The notes beneath the pieces were generated by a model. The model saw only the letters and a list, made by a program, of their open reading frames with translations. It was not told the DNA's origin and ran no database searches. 50,778 nucleotides of DNA from Phytoactinopolyspora halotolerans (GTDB lineage Bacteria; Actinomycetota; Actinomycetes; Jiangellales; Jiangellaceae), in NCBI RefSeq assembly GCF_010550675.1, contig NZ_JAAGOA010000033.1, forward strand, positions 1 to 50,778, given 5' to 3'. Each line of letters opens with the position of its first letter. The first letter of the stretch is position 1. The translations under genes were made by a program, and so were the position numbers. Positions 9,438 through 16,383 of the stretch are shown here, in pieces.

Positions 9438-9954
9438 CGTTGGCCGCCCGCAGCACCCGCATGGTCTCAGCCAGGTACGACAGCCGATCCGGGCCCAGTG
9501 GCGCCAGCACACGTTCACGCAGAATCGCCGCACAAGCCTTCCGGCCGGCCTCGGCCAGCTCCAGACCTCGCTCGGTCAAGGCCGCGTATGTGACGCGACG
9601 GTCGGTCTCGCACGGAACCCGCTCGATCAGTCCGGATGCCACCAGCCGATCGGCGACCTTGGTGAACCCACCGCTGCTCAGCGCCGCTTCCTTGGCCAGC
9701 TTGGTCATCGGCAGCCGGTGATCCGGCGATCGAAGCAGCCGGATGAGGATGTCGAAGGAACTCGGCGCCAGCCCGACCGCGTCGGCGATCTCTCCCATGA
9801 CCCGATCATGCGTGGCGTGGTAGCCCTCGATCACCAGGCCCCACCAGGTCACCAGCTCATCGTCGTCGCATAGCTCCGCCACCGCCCGCGAGAGCCCGGC
9901 GGTGGCGGCCTCGACACGCTCGCTTCCTAGCGCAGTTTTCATGCCGTCCAGCAT
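9433..9954 (-). CDS. MarR-family transcriptional regulator
   Basis: A 173-residue winged-helix regulator with the MarR core FDILIRLLRSPDHRLPMTKL, ALSSGGFTKVADRLVASGLI and the wing DRRVTYAALTERG. It precedes the flavin monooxygenase/FMN reductase genes on the same strand and is the likely sensor for their substrate. ATG 9954 or ATG 9942 could be the start; neither has a strong Shine-Dalgarno sequence. A TATTCT -10-like hexamer lies 18 bases before the first ATG. Confidence 0.9.
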   Translation of the reverse strand: MLDGMKTALGSERVEAATAGLSRAVAELCDDDELVTWWGLVIEGYHATHDRVMGEIADAVGLAPSSFDILIRLLRSPDHRLPMTKLAKEAALSSGGFTKVADRLVASGLIERVPCETDRRVTYAALTERGLELAEAGRKACAAILRERVLAPLGPDRLSYLAETMRVLRAANG

Positions 9955-10069
9955 ACGACAAACATTCGCGAGAGAATATCTTCGCCGGAAACAATCTGGT
10001 TCGATGGCGGGTCGCGTTCGACGTACTGGTCCGACATGGGGTACCCATCCATCGATAAGCGCTACGACC

Positions 10070-10234
10070 CATGCCGATCAGGCGGAGCACGTTTCCGGCG
10101 TAGATCCGTCGCCGCTCGTCGTCGCTGACATCGAGTTCGTCGATGACGCGGATCACCTCCCGCACGTACAGCGGCCCGCCGTCCGGGTCGAACGGGCAGT
10201 CACTGGCGAACAGGACCCGTTTGCGGATGTAGAT
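10070..10234 (-). pseudogene. C-terminal remnant of an amidohydrolase
   Basis: One minus-strand frame encodes IYIRKRVLFASDCPFDPDGG, then PLYVREVIRVIDELDVSDDE and IYAGNVLRLIGM. The SDxPFD...GG block and the terminal IYxGNxxRL are hallmarks of the C-terminal end of amidohydrolase-2/ACMSD-type metal-dependent hydrolases. Only about 55 residues survive; no start or active-site His pair is present upstream. The original family is clear and the gene is dead. Confidence 0.7.
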
Positions 10235-10261
10235 CGGAGAGGTGCTCGGCGATAGTCGACG

Positions 10262-10512
10262 ACGAGGTTGAACGACGCGTCAGCGGGTGTACTCCAGCGT
10301 GACCACGTCGGCGATCTCCAGTGCCGTCGCGCTGATCTCGCCGGCCAGCAGCGCCTGTGCGCGAACGTTCGGACCCGCCGATCACCAGGTATTCCAGTTC
10401 TCCGCCCGAACACTCGTCCGCCCCCAGGCCTTCACCATGGCGGTGGCGACGGCGCCTTCGCTGAATTCGACGACGTCGATCTCGTAGCCTTCCTCCCGGA
10501 TGGCCTCCTCCG
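10262..10512 (-). pseudogene. Remnant of an ABC transporter substrate-binding protein
   Basis: Minus-strand frames read EEAIREEGYEIDVVEFSEGA, then in a second frame ADECSGGELEYLVIGGS, then back in the first NVRAQALLAGEISATALEIA and DVVTLEYT. Together they look like the central part of an NMT1/TauA-type periplasmic binding protein (nitrate, taurine or pyrimidine precursor class) interrupted by at least two frameshifts and a stop. It lies upstream of, and in the same direction as, the amidohydrolase remnant, so both may once have formed one uptake-degradation operon. Confidence 0.55.
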
Positions 10513-10577
10513 TGGATCGATGCGACTGAGAACACCCTATGCGGGATCGATCCCTTCGGTCGCATCACCGGGCAGGA

Positions 10578-11486
10578 CTAGGGCGCCGGTACAGCCTCGC
10601 GGTCGGTCGTGAGCACCTCGCGCAACGTGGCGGCGAAGGCCTCCGGCTCACCGGTCATGCCGTACTCACCGCCGAGGAACCCGGCGTGGTTGCTGGGAAA
10701 GGTCACCGGTGCGATCCCCAGCCGCTCGGCCACCGCGACCCCGGCGCGGCAGGCCAGCTCGGCGCTGGACTCCGCGCCGGCACCGATGACGATCCGGGTC
10801 GACGCGGCGCGCAGCGCGTCGAAGTCGTGCTGGTAGTGCGTGCACGAGACGATGTTCTGACCGAGCAGCGGATCGTCGCGGGAGCCGTCATCCTCTGCCG
10901 GCAGCCCGAAGGTAGCCGGATCCGGGAACTCCTGAGCGCAGAAGTCGGCCGGAATCGGGCCCTGGTGGCCGACCAGCACGATGAACTTCGTCATCGCCGG
11001 GCCGAGGCCGCTTCGCAGATACGTCTCGTGGATGTCCACGGATGCGGCCAGCGCCTCCTCTCGATCCGGGAGCACCTGGGCGGCCGGCGGCTCATGCGCG
11101 ACGAGAATGCGTACCTGCTCGGGATGGCGAGCGACCAGAGCCAACGCGTTGACCGCTCCCCCGCTGCTCGCGAAGACGTCGACCGGCCCGACGTCGAGTG
11201 CGGAGATCAGCCGGTGCAGGTCGTCGGCGTGCTCGTCGGGGGTGACCTCGGCCGCGTCGTCGGTTCGCCGGCTGCGCGCCGTGCCACGAGGGTCGTAGGT
11301 GACCACGGTCCGGTCGGTGAAGTGGCCGGCGAGCGTCCCGAATCCGGAGGCGTCCATCGGCGACCCGACGAGCAGCAGCGCGGGCGCGTCGCCGGCGTCG
11401 TTGTGGTTGCCGGCGTCGTTGGCGCGGATGTCGTAGTGCAGCACGGCGCCAGGAACGTCGAGGGTGTGGGTGGTCGGTTCGGTCAT
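10578..11486 (-). CDS. Alpha/beta hydrolase
   Basis: A 302-residue cytoplasmic hydrolase. The oxyanion region LLLVGSPMDASGFG, the strand VVTYDPRGTARSRR and the nucleophile elbow DVFASSGGAVNALALVARHP identify the fold; the elbow is S-S-G-G, so the nucleophile is the second Ser of SSG. The likely catalytic His is in FPSNHAGFLGGEYG near the C-terminus. ATG 11486 has GGGAG upstream and gives the standard start; the open frame continues 18 residues further. It is divergent from the LLM oxidoreductase at 11642. Substrate unknown. Confidence 0.92.
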   Translation of the reverse strand: MTEPTTHTLDVPGAVLHYDIRANDAGNHNDAGDAPALLLVGSPMDASGFGTLAGHFTDRTVVTYDPRGTARSRRTDDAAEVTPDEHADDLHRLISALDVGPVDVFASSGGAVNALALVARHPEQVRILVAHEPPAAQVLPDREEALAASVDIHETYLRSGLGPAMTKFIVLVGHQGPIPADFCAQEFPDPATFGLPAEDDGSRDDPLLGQNIVSCTHYQHDFDALRAASTRIVIGAGAESSAELACRAGVAVAERLGIAPVTFPSNHAGFLGGEYGMTGEPEAFAATLREVLTTDREAVPAP

Positions 11487-11641
11487 GATCGCTCCCAGCC
11501 AGTCGTCGTCGGTGGTGTCGTTCGTGTAGACCACGGTCACGCCGGGAACTCATCGGTGACGTCACGGTGAAGGCGCGCACGGCGGTTTCAACGACGCCGA
11601 TTTCGGATATCCAGACGTGTACCTGTGCATGAGGAGGTCAC

Positions 11642-12499
11642 GTGGACGCTGGTATCGGACTACCCAACGCCTTGCTCGACGTACGAGGGCCGGAGCTGGT
11701 CGACTGGGCCCGGAGAGCGGAAAACGCCGGATTCTCCGTGCTCGGCACCATCGGCCGGGTCGTGTATCCCAATCACGAGGAACTGGTCGCGTTGGCCGCC
11801 GCAGCCGGGGCGACAACGCGAATCAACCTGATGACGTCCGTGCTGGTCGCACCGCCACGCCAGGCTGTCCTGCTCGCCAAGCAGGCGGCGACGCTCGATG
11901 CCGTCTCCGGAGGGCGCTTCCGGCTGGGCCTGGGCATCGGCGGCCGCGACGACGACTGGCAGGTGCTGGGTGTCGAGCCGCGCAACCGCGGTGGCCGATT
12001 GGAGACGCTGATCACCGCCTGCCGCTCGGTCTGGGCCGGGGATACACCCGACGGAGCTGAGAGCCCGGTCGGCCCGCCGCCGACCGACCTCCCGATCGTC
12101 CTCGGCGGATACTCGGAACCGGCGTGGGAGCGGGCCGGTCGTCTGGCCGATGCTTTCATCGCCGGGCCGATGCCACCGGACGCCGTGGCCCACGCCTACC
12201 AGATCGTCAAGGAGAGCGCCGCCACCGCCGGCCGCGCGACGCCGAGGCTCTACGCCGCCCGGTACGTCGCACTCGGGGACGACGCGGCGGCCGAGGCGGA
12301 CCGCAATGTCGAGAGCTACTACGGCTTCGGCGGGCAGGAATTGGTCGGCACGGTGCGCAATAGTGTGCTGAGCTCGGCGTCGCAACTCCGGGAGACCGCG
12401 GACGCCCTTGCCGAGGCCGGCACCGAGGAGGTCTGCTTCTGGCCGGCGTCGGCGCAACCCGACCAGGTGGACCGCGTCGCCGAGGCGGCACTCGGTTGA
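11642..12499 (+). CDS. LLM-class F420-type oxidoreductase
   Basis: A 285-residue luciferase-like TIM-barrel protein. Features are GIGLPNALLDVRGPELVDWA at the N-terminus, RINLMTSVLVAPPRQAVLLA, FRLGLGIGGRDDDW and LPIVLGGYSEPAWERAGRLA. These match the coenzyme F420-binding branch common in mycobacteria and relatives rather than the FMN-dependent branch seen at 8232. GAGGAGG immediately before GTG 11642 supports the start. It is divergent from the alpha/beta hydrolase; partner and substrate are unknown. Confidence 0.92.
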   Translation: MDAGIGLPNALLDVRGPELVDWARRAENAGFSVLGTIGRVVYPNHEELVALAAAAGATTRINLMTSVLVAPPRQAVLLAKQAATLDAVSGGRFRLGLGIGGRDDDWQVLGVEPRNRGGRLETLITACRSVWAGDTPDGAESPVGPPPTDLPIVLGGYSEPAWERAGRLADAFIAGPMPPDAVAHAYQIVKESAATAGRATPRLYAARYVALGDDAAAEADRNVESYYGFGGQELVGTVRNSVLSSASQLRETADALAEAGTEEVCFWPASAQPDQVDRVAEAALG

Positions 12500-12509
12500 A
12501 CTGAAGGCA

Positions 12510-12537
12510 TTGTCACGCCAGCGGCCCCTGGGATAAT
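12510..12537 (+). promoter_or_regulatory. Probable promoter of the acyltransferase gene
   Basis: TTGTCA 12510-12515, a 16-bp spacer and GATAAT 12532-12537 each match the sigma-70-type hexamers at five of six positions. Transcription would begin about 30 bases before ATG 12573. TTGTCACG 12510-12517 and CGTGACAA 12550-12557 are exact reverse complements bracketing the -10 and start point, a candidate operator. Confidence 0.5.
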
Positions 12538-12572
12538 ACGCCGGTGGCTCGTGACAACGACCTCGCCGGTGG

Positions 12573-13844
12573 ATGCCCGCCGAAGCCGCCGAGCGCAATG
12601 CGCGGCGGCGCACCATGACGGCAGGGCGTGCCGAGCGGACGGAGGCGCCGCTGCACGGGCGACGCCCGGAGCTCGACGCGCTGCGCGCCCTGGTCGTCCT
12701 CGGCCTGGTCTTCTTCCACGCGGCGCTGGTGTTCGACGCCGAGGACGACTTCTACGTGAAGAACGCCGACACCACCGAGGCCGTGACGATCATCGCCGGC
12801 TTCGCCGTCGTGTGGGCGATGCCGATGCTGTTCCTCATCTCAGGCCTGGGGGCGTGGTACTCGATCAGCCATCGTGGACCCGGCGGGTTCGTGAAGGAGC
12901 GTCTGCTCCGGCTTGGCGTCCCGCTGGCCTTCGCGTTCGTCGCGCTGCTCCCCATCGCGCCGTGGGTCCGGCAACGCGACGAGCCGGGCGGCGTCGACGG
13001 CTACCTGGCGTTCTGGCCGCGGTTCTTCGACGTCCACGTGGACCTGGGCGAATTGCCGTTCGTCCTGCAGGGCGACCACTTCGAGTCGGGCCACCTCTGG
13101 TTCGTCGTGCTGCTGCTGGTGTTCTCCCTCATGCTGACCGTGTCGGTGAGGTGGCTCCCCCTCGACGTCACCCGACGGATCGGCGATTCGGCCGCCGCAT
13201 CCGCGGCCCGGCGCACGGGTGTGGTGTTGCTACCCGCGCTCGCGTTCGCTCTGCTCAGCGGCTGGGCTGGAATGGAGGACGACTACGCGGGCTGGAACCG
13301 CTGGGCGTACTTGCTGTTCTTCCTCTTCGGCTTTGCGCTCGCCGGTGACGAGCGGTTCCGTGCGGCGATGCGGCGCGACGCCGGGTTGGCTGCCGCGCTG
13401 GGCGGCGTGCTGTTCGTCGCCGTGCTGCCCGGAATGCTCCTCGCCGACGAGCCGTTCACCGACATGACGCCGCTGGCCATCAGCACCCGTGCCGCCTTCG
13501 GCGCCGCGGGGTGGTGCTGGGTCGTCGCCATCCTCGGCCTGCTCGACCGCCGTCGCACCCGGTCCGTGGCCGCTGCCCCGGACGGGCGACTCGGCGCGCC
13601 TCCGTCCGCCACCGGCCTGGGACGCCGTACGTATGCCTACCTCGCCACCGCATTGCTGCCGCTGTACATCCTGCATCAACCGATCGTCGTGGGGGTTGCC
13701 TCCGGGCTGGTCCGGATCGAGGCCCCTATCGTCGTCAAGTACATCGTGATCGTCGTGGCCTCTTACACGATCATGCTCGCGGTCTACGAGTTGTTCGTCC
13801 GCCGCTGGTGGGTCGCCCGTATCCTGTTCGGGATGCGGCCATGA
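12573..13844 (+). CDS. Acyltransferase-3 family integral membrane protein
   Basis: A 423-residue polytopic protein with about ten hydrophobic segments. RRPELDALRALVVLGLVFFH at the start of the membrane region, with His in the first helix, followed by FLISGLGAWYSI and VKERLLRLGVPLAF, is typical of the acyltransferase-3/OpgC superfamily that O-acylates sugars or polysaccharides using a cytoplasmic acyl donor. The final helices (LLPLYILHQPIVV) fit the same family. ATG 12573 or ATG 12615 could be the start. It stands alone behind its own promoter; the acceptor is unknown. Confidence 0.88.
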   Translation: MPAEAAERNARRRTMTAGRAERTEAPLHGRRPELDALRALVVLGLVFFHAALVFDAEDDFYVKNADTTEAVTIIAGFAVVWAMPMLFLISGLGAWYSISHRGPGGFVKERLLRLGVPLAFAFVALLPIAPWVRQRDEPGGVDGYLAFWPRFFDVHVDLGELPFVLQGDHFESGHLWFVVLLLVFSLMLTVSVRWLPLDVTRRIGDSAAASAARRTGVVLLPALAFALLSGWAGMEDDYAGWNRWAYLLFFLFGFALAGDERFRAAMRRDAGLAAALGGVLFVAVLPGMLLADEPFTDMTPLAISTRAAFGAAGWCWVVAILGLLDRRRTRSVAAAPDGRLGAPPSATGLGRRTYAYLATALLPLYILHQPIVVGVASGLVRIEAPIVVKYIVIVVASYTIMLAVYELFVRRWWVARILFGMRP

Positions 13845-14074
13845 GCCGCAAAGAGGCACCCGTCGGCCGGTCGGGATGCGGAGCGCCTCGGACAGATGCC
13901 CCATCACAGCGATGGTGAACTTTGCGGCCGCTGGACCGCCACTATGCCCTCTGTCTCGCGGCTCCGTCGCCTTGTCGGCGGGTGCCTGATACACAGCCTG
14001 CCGCACGGCACAACCGCACCACAGGGTCGACTGGCCTACCGTCGGGGACCGAAAGACCTCAGCCGATCGAACCC

Positions 14075-14101
14075 GTGAACCGGCCCGCCCGGGCCTTTCA
14101 C
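14075..14101. terminator. GC-rich hairpin followed by T-run
   Basis: GGCCC and GGGCC around 14082-14095 pair with a four-base loop, extended after a small internal loop by GTGAA 14075-14079 and TTCAC 14097-14101. TTT follows the core stem on the plus strand. It lies about 230 bp after the acyltransferase gene and overlaps the stop of the convergent marR gene. The 13845-14074 stretch before it holds no gene I can support. Confidence 0.45.
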
Positions 14102-14547
14102 CGGCCGAGGATGTCGCCTAGCGGTAAGTCATTGAATGTCATCAGGACCTCGAGGAACACCTTCCGCTGCGCAGGCGTCAGTTCGGCCAGGAGATCCTCC
14201 TCGGCCGCCTGGATGTCTGCCTGGGCCGCACGTCCCTTCTGCCGCCCGGCCTCGGTGATGGACAGCAGATGGACGCGGCGGTCGGCCGGGTCAGGCTCGC
14301 GCACGATATAGCCCACGTCCTGCAGCTCGTCCAAGGTGCTGATGATCCGCGTCTTGTCGGCACCGATGCTCTGGGCCAGCGCCGCCTGGCTGCGCGCCGG
14401 CTGACCGTCCAAGGCGCACAGGACCGAGTATCCCCACATCGAGATGTCATGCCGCGCGAGGATGGCCCGTTCCGCCGCGATCAGCGCCTGAAGCAGCGGA
14501 TGCACCAATGCGGCCAGATCGGGGCGGCGTCCTGGCTGGTCCGGCAT
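14098..14547 (-). CDS. MarR-family transcriptional regulator
   Basis: A 149-residue winged-helix regulator (ISMWGYSVLCAL, AQSIGADKTRIISTLDEL, wing DPADRRVHLLSITEAGRQ). ATG 14547 starts without a Shine-Dalgarno; TATCTT on the minus strand at 14559-14554 sits six bases upstream, so the messenger is probably leaderless. It is divergent from the TIGR03086 gene with only 51 bp between start codons, and the shared 19-bp dyad at 14584-14602 is the likely operator. Confidence 0.9.
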   Translation of the reverse strand: MPDQPGRRPDLAALVHPLLQALIAAERAILARHDISMWGYSVLCALDGQPARSQAALAQSIGADKTRIISTLDELQDVGYIVREPDPADRRVHLLSITEAGRQKGRAAQADIQAAEEDLLAELTPAQRKVFLEVLMTFNDLPLGDILGR

Positions 14548-14583
14548 AGGTGCAAGATACCGCTGGCGCATCCGTACGCTTGC

Positions 14584-14602
14584 GCATATGATACGCATAT
14601 GC
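14584..14602. promoter_or_regulatory. 19-bp dyad overlapping the -10 and start codon of the TIGR03086 gene
   Basis: GCATATG 14584-14590 and CATATGC 14596-14602 are exact reverse complements with a five-base spacer. TATGAT 14587-14592 is a good -10 hexamer, and ATG 14599 begins seven bases after it, so the transcript probably starts at the start codon. A MarR dimer bound here would cover both promoter and initiation site. Confidence 0.6.
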
Positions 14603-15231
14603 TTACTAATTCTCGCGACAACGACGCAACGACCAGCCCAGATCTGGTCGAACTCGACGCGCAAGCGGTGCGACTCAGCCTCGCGCTTGCCGAGACGATC
14701 AGCCCCGGCGACCTCGACAAGCCCACGCCGTGTGTCGGGTGGACAGTGCACGGGCTCCTGGCACACATGGCAGCGGAGAACGACGGCTTCGCCGCCGCCT
14801 ATGACGGCGACGCCGATCCGGCGCCCTGGAAGTGGGCGCCACAGGCCGCCGACCCGGTCGCCACCTATCAGCGTTCGGCGGAGCGGGTGCTGACGGCCTT
14901 CGCGACCCGCGACCTGCAGCGCATGATGCCGATGGTCACGTTCGGACCGGACGTCACCATCCCGGCCGAGCAGGCGATCAGCATGCACCTGATCGACTAC
15001 GTGGTGCACTCCTGGGACCTCGCCCGCAGCCTGGAGCAGCCCTTGACGGTCGACGGGCCGCTGCTGGACAAGGCGTGGGAGGTCGCCCGGATGGTGCCGG
15101 AGGACGGCGCGGCGCGTACGGATCCCGGCGCACCCTTCGGGCCGCGGGTGTCGTGGCCGGACGAGCCGACCCTCGACGGCCTCGTCGCCTACCTGGGCCG
15201 CTCCCCCAGCTGGCCGGCCGCCACAGGCTGA
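14599..15231 (+). CDS. TIGR03086 family metal-binding protein (DinB/mycothiol-dependent isomerase-like)
   Basis: A 210-residue protein of the DinB-like/mycothiol maleylpyruvate isomerase N-terminal superfamily. LDKPTPCVGWTVHGLLAHMA provides the first metal-binding His region, and HLIDYVVHSWDLARS the second, a typical three-His arrangement. Members are thought to be mycothiol-dependent or metal-binding enzymes, usually uncharacterised. ATG 14599 follows the -10 directly, suggesting leaderless translation. It is controlled most simply by the divergent MarR protein. A hairpin overlaps its stop codon. Confidence 0.9.
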   Translation: MLTNSRDNDATTSPDLVELDAQAVRLSLALAETISPGDLDKPTPCVGWTVHGLLAHMAAENDGFAAAYDGDADPAPWKWAPQAADPVATYQRSAERVLTAFATRDLQRMMPMVTFGPDVTIPAEQAISMHLIDYVVHSWDLARSLEQPLTVDGPLLDKAWEVARMVPEDGAARTDPGAPFGPRVSWPDEPTLDGLVAYLGRSPSWPAATG

Positions 15232-15241
15232 ACGGCCGGCC
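15212..15241 (+). terminator. GC hairpin at the end of the TIGR03086 gene
   Basis: GGCCGGCCG 15212-15220 and CGGCCGGCC 15233-15241 pair perfectly across a 12-base loop that contains the stop codon. No clear U-tract follows. A terminator is the likeliest role; the arms are GC-rich enough that chance is not excluded. Confidence 0.4.
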
Positions 15242-15305
15242 GACATCGCGGCGACCAAAAGTATCGGAAGGTTCTTATCGCTATGGCGACAAAACTGTTC
15301 CGACG

Positions 15306-16040
15306 TTAGGCGCCCGTCCCGCCCCGCGAGCTGGCTTTCGCGCGCAGAACCCACGGCACAGTGATCAGTGCCCACACGGAGGCGACGATGACCGTCTCGA
15401 CCAGCAGGTACCACGGCCACGGGCCGAACCAGTCAAGAAGCGACGCCGTGTCCGGCTTGGCGTTGAGGAAGCCGTAGTTGGTGTCGACGATCGAGTTGAA
15501 GGTGAACACACTGACCGCCCACAACGCCGTCGCGGCGAGCGTCACCCGGTAGCGGCGCCAGTCCGGGGTGATGCCCAGCCCCCAGGTCAGATAGATCGCG
15601 GCCACCACGGTCAGCCCGTGCATCGCCCAGAACAGGAAGAACGGCAGCGCAGGGAAGTCTCGGTCCAGGCTGGGTGTGAAGATCGCCTGAGTGGTGAGGG
15701 TGAGTCCCCAGTAATACGTCAGGGCGCTCGCCCAGCGGGCGCGGGTCATCAGCGCGTACACCGCCGTCAACCAGGCTAGATCCGACAGCTGGATCGGCAG
15801 CGCCCCTTCGATGTTGAACCGTGGCGGCGTCAGGAACCAGATCTGCAGCGGCAAGGTGAGCGCCAGGAAGACGACCGCGAAGGTCATGCTCAGCCGGTCC
15901 GCGGCCGAGGTGCCGCGCAGCGCCCGGCCACGACGCAACAGCCACCATCCGACGACCACCAGCACCGCCAGTACAACCAGATGCGAGGCACCGTACGGTG
16001 TGAAAACGCCGGACGCTGCCCGTGTCGCTGCGTCGTGCAT
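15306..16040 (-). CDS. TIGR02206 (YwaF-like) integral membrane protein
   Basis: A 244-residue protein with about seven membrane helices. Family landmarks are LPIQLSDLAWLTAVYAL, FFLFWAMHGLTVVAAIYLTW and NSIVDTNYGFLNAKP, in the order found in TIGR02206/YwaF proteins of unknown function. The conserved His of FWAMHG and the polar NYGFLNAKP loop are present. No operon partner is obvious; the next upstream gene on this strand begins the small acidic protein at 16116. Confidence 0.9.
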   Translation of the reverse strand: MHDAATRAASGVFTPYGASHLVVLAVLVVVGWWLLRRGRALRGTSAADRLSMTFAVVFLALTLPLQIWFLTPPRFNIEGALPIQLSDLAWLTAVYALMTRARWASALTYYWGLTLTTQAIFTPSLDRDFPALPFFLFWAMHGLTVVAAIYLTWGLGITPDWRRYRVTLAATALWAVSVFTFNSIVDTNYGFLNAKPDTASLLDWFGPWPWYLLVETVIVASVWALITVPWVLRAKASSRGGTGA

Positions 16041-16115
16041 CGGCGCTCACCCGCCTCAGGTCGGCCGCGCCAGTGTCCTGACAGGGCATTAGACGTCGCG
16101 GTCCAGCCGCTCCTC

Positions 16116-16373
16116 TTAGGGCTCGGTCCGACGCTCCGACTCTTCGTACGGTTCGGAACCCAGCACCGTGTCGTCCGCCTCGTCCATGGGCAACTCGCTG
16201 CTGTACTCGCGGCCGGGGAGCCCACCGGTCTTCCCGGCGCGGGTGCCGGCTCTGGAACCAGGCCCCTGTGGACCGGGTTCCACGTCGACCTCGTCGCTGT
16301 GCGCCTGTTCGTGGCCGGTCTCGGCACCGTGGGCGTCGTCCGGTCCTGATTGGTTCGTCGGGCGTTCGTTCAT
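16116..16373 (-). CDS. Small acidic hydrophilic protein of unknown function
   Basis: An 85-residue product rich in Glu, Gly, Pro and Asp with no membrane segment or recognisable domain (ends SEPYEESERRTEP). It begins 10 bp after the stop of the NHL-repeat gene on the same strand, with only a weak Shine-Dalgarno, so it would be co-transcribed with it. The composition resembles disordered stress-type actinobacterial proteins, but that is not a functional assignment. It may not be real. Confidence 0.45.
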   Translation of the reverse strand: MNERPTNQSGPDDAHGAETGHEQAHSDEVDVEPGPQGPGSRAGTRAGKTGGLPGREYSSELPMDEADDTVLGSEPYEESERRTEP

Positions 16374-16383
16374 GCCTGACGCA

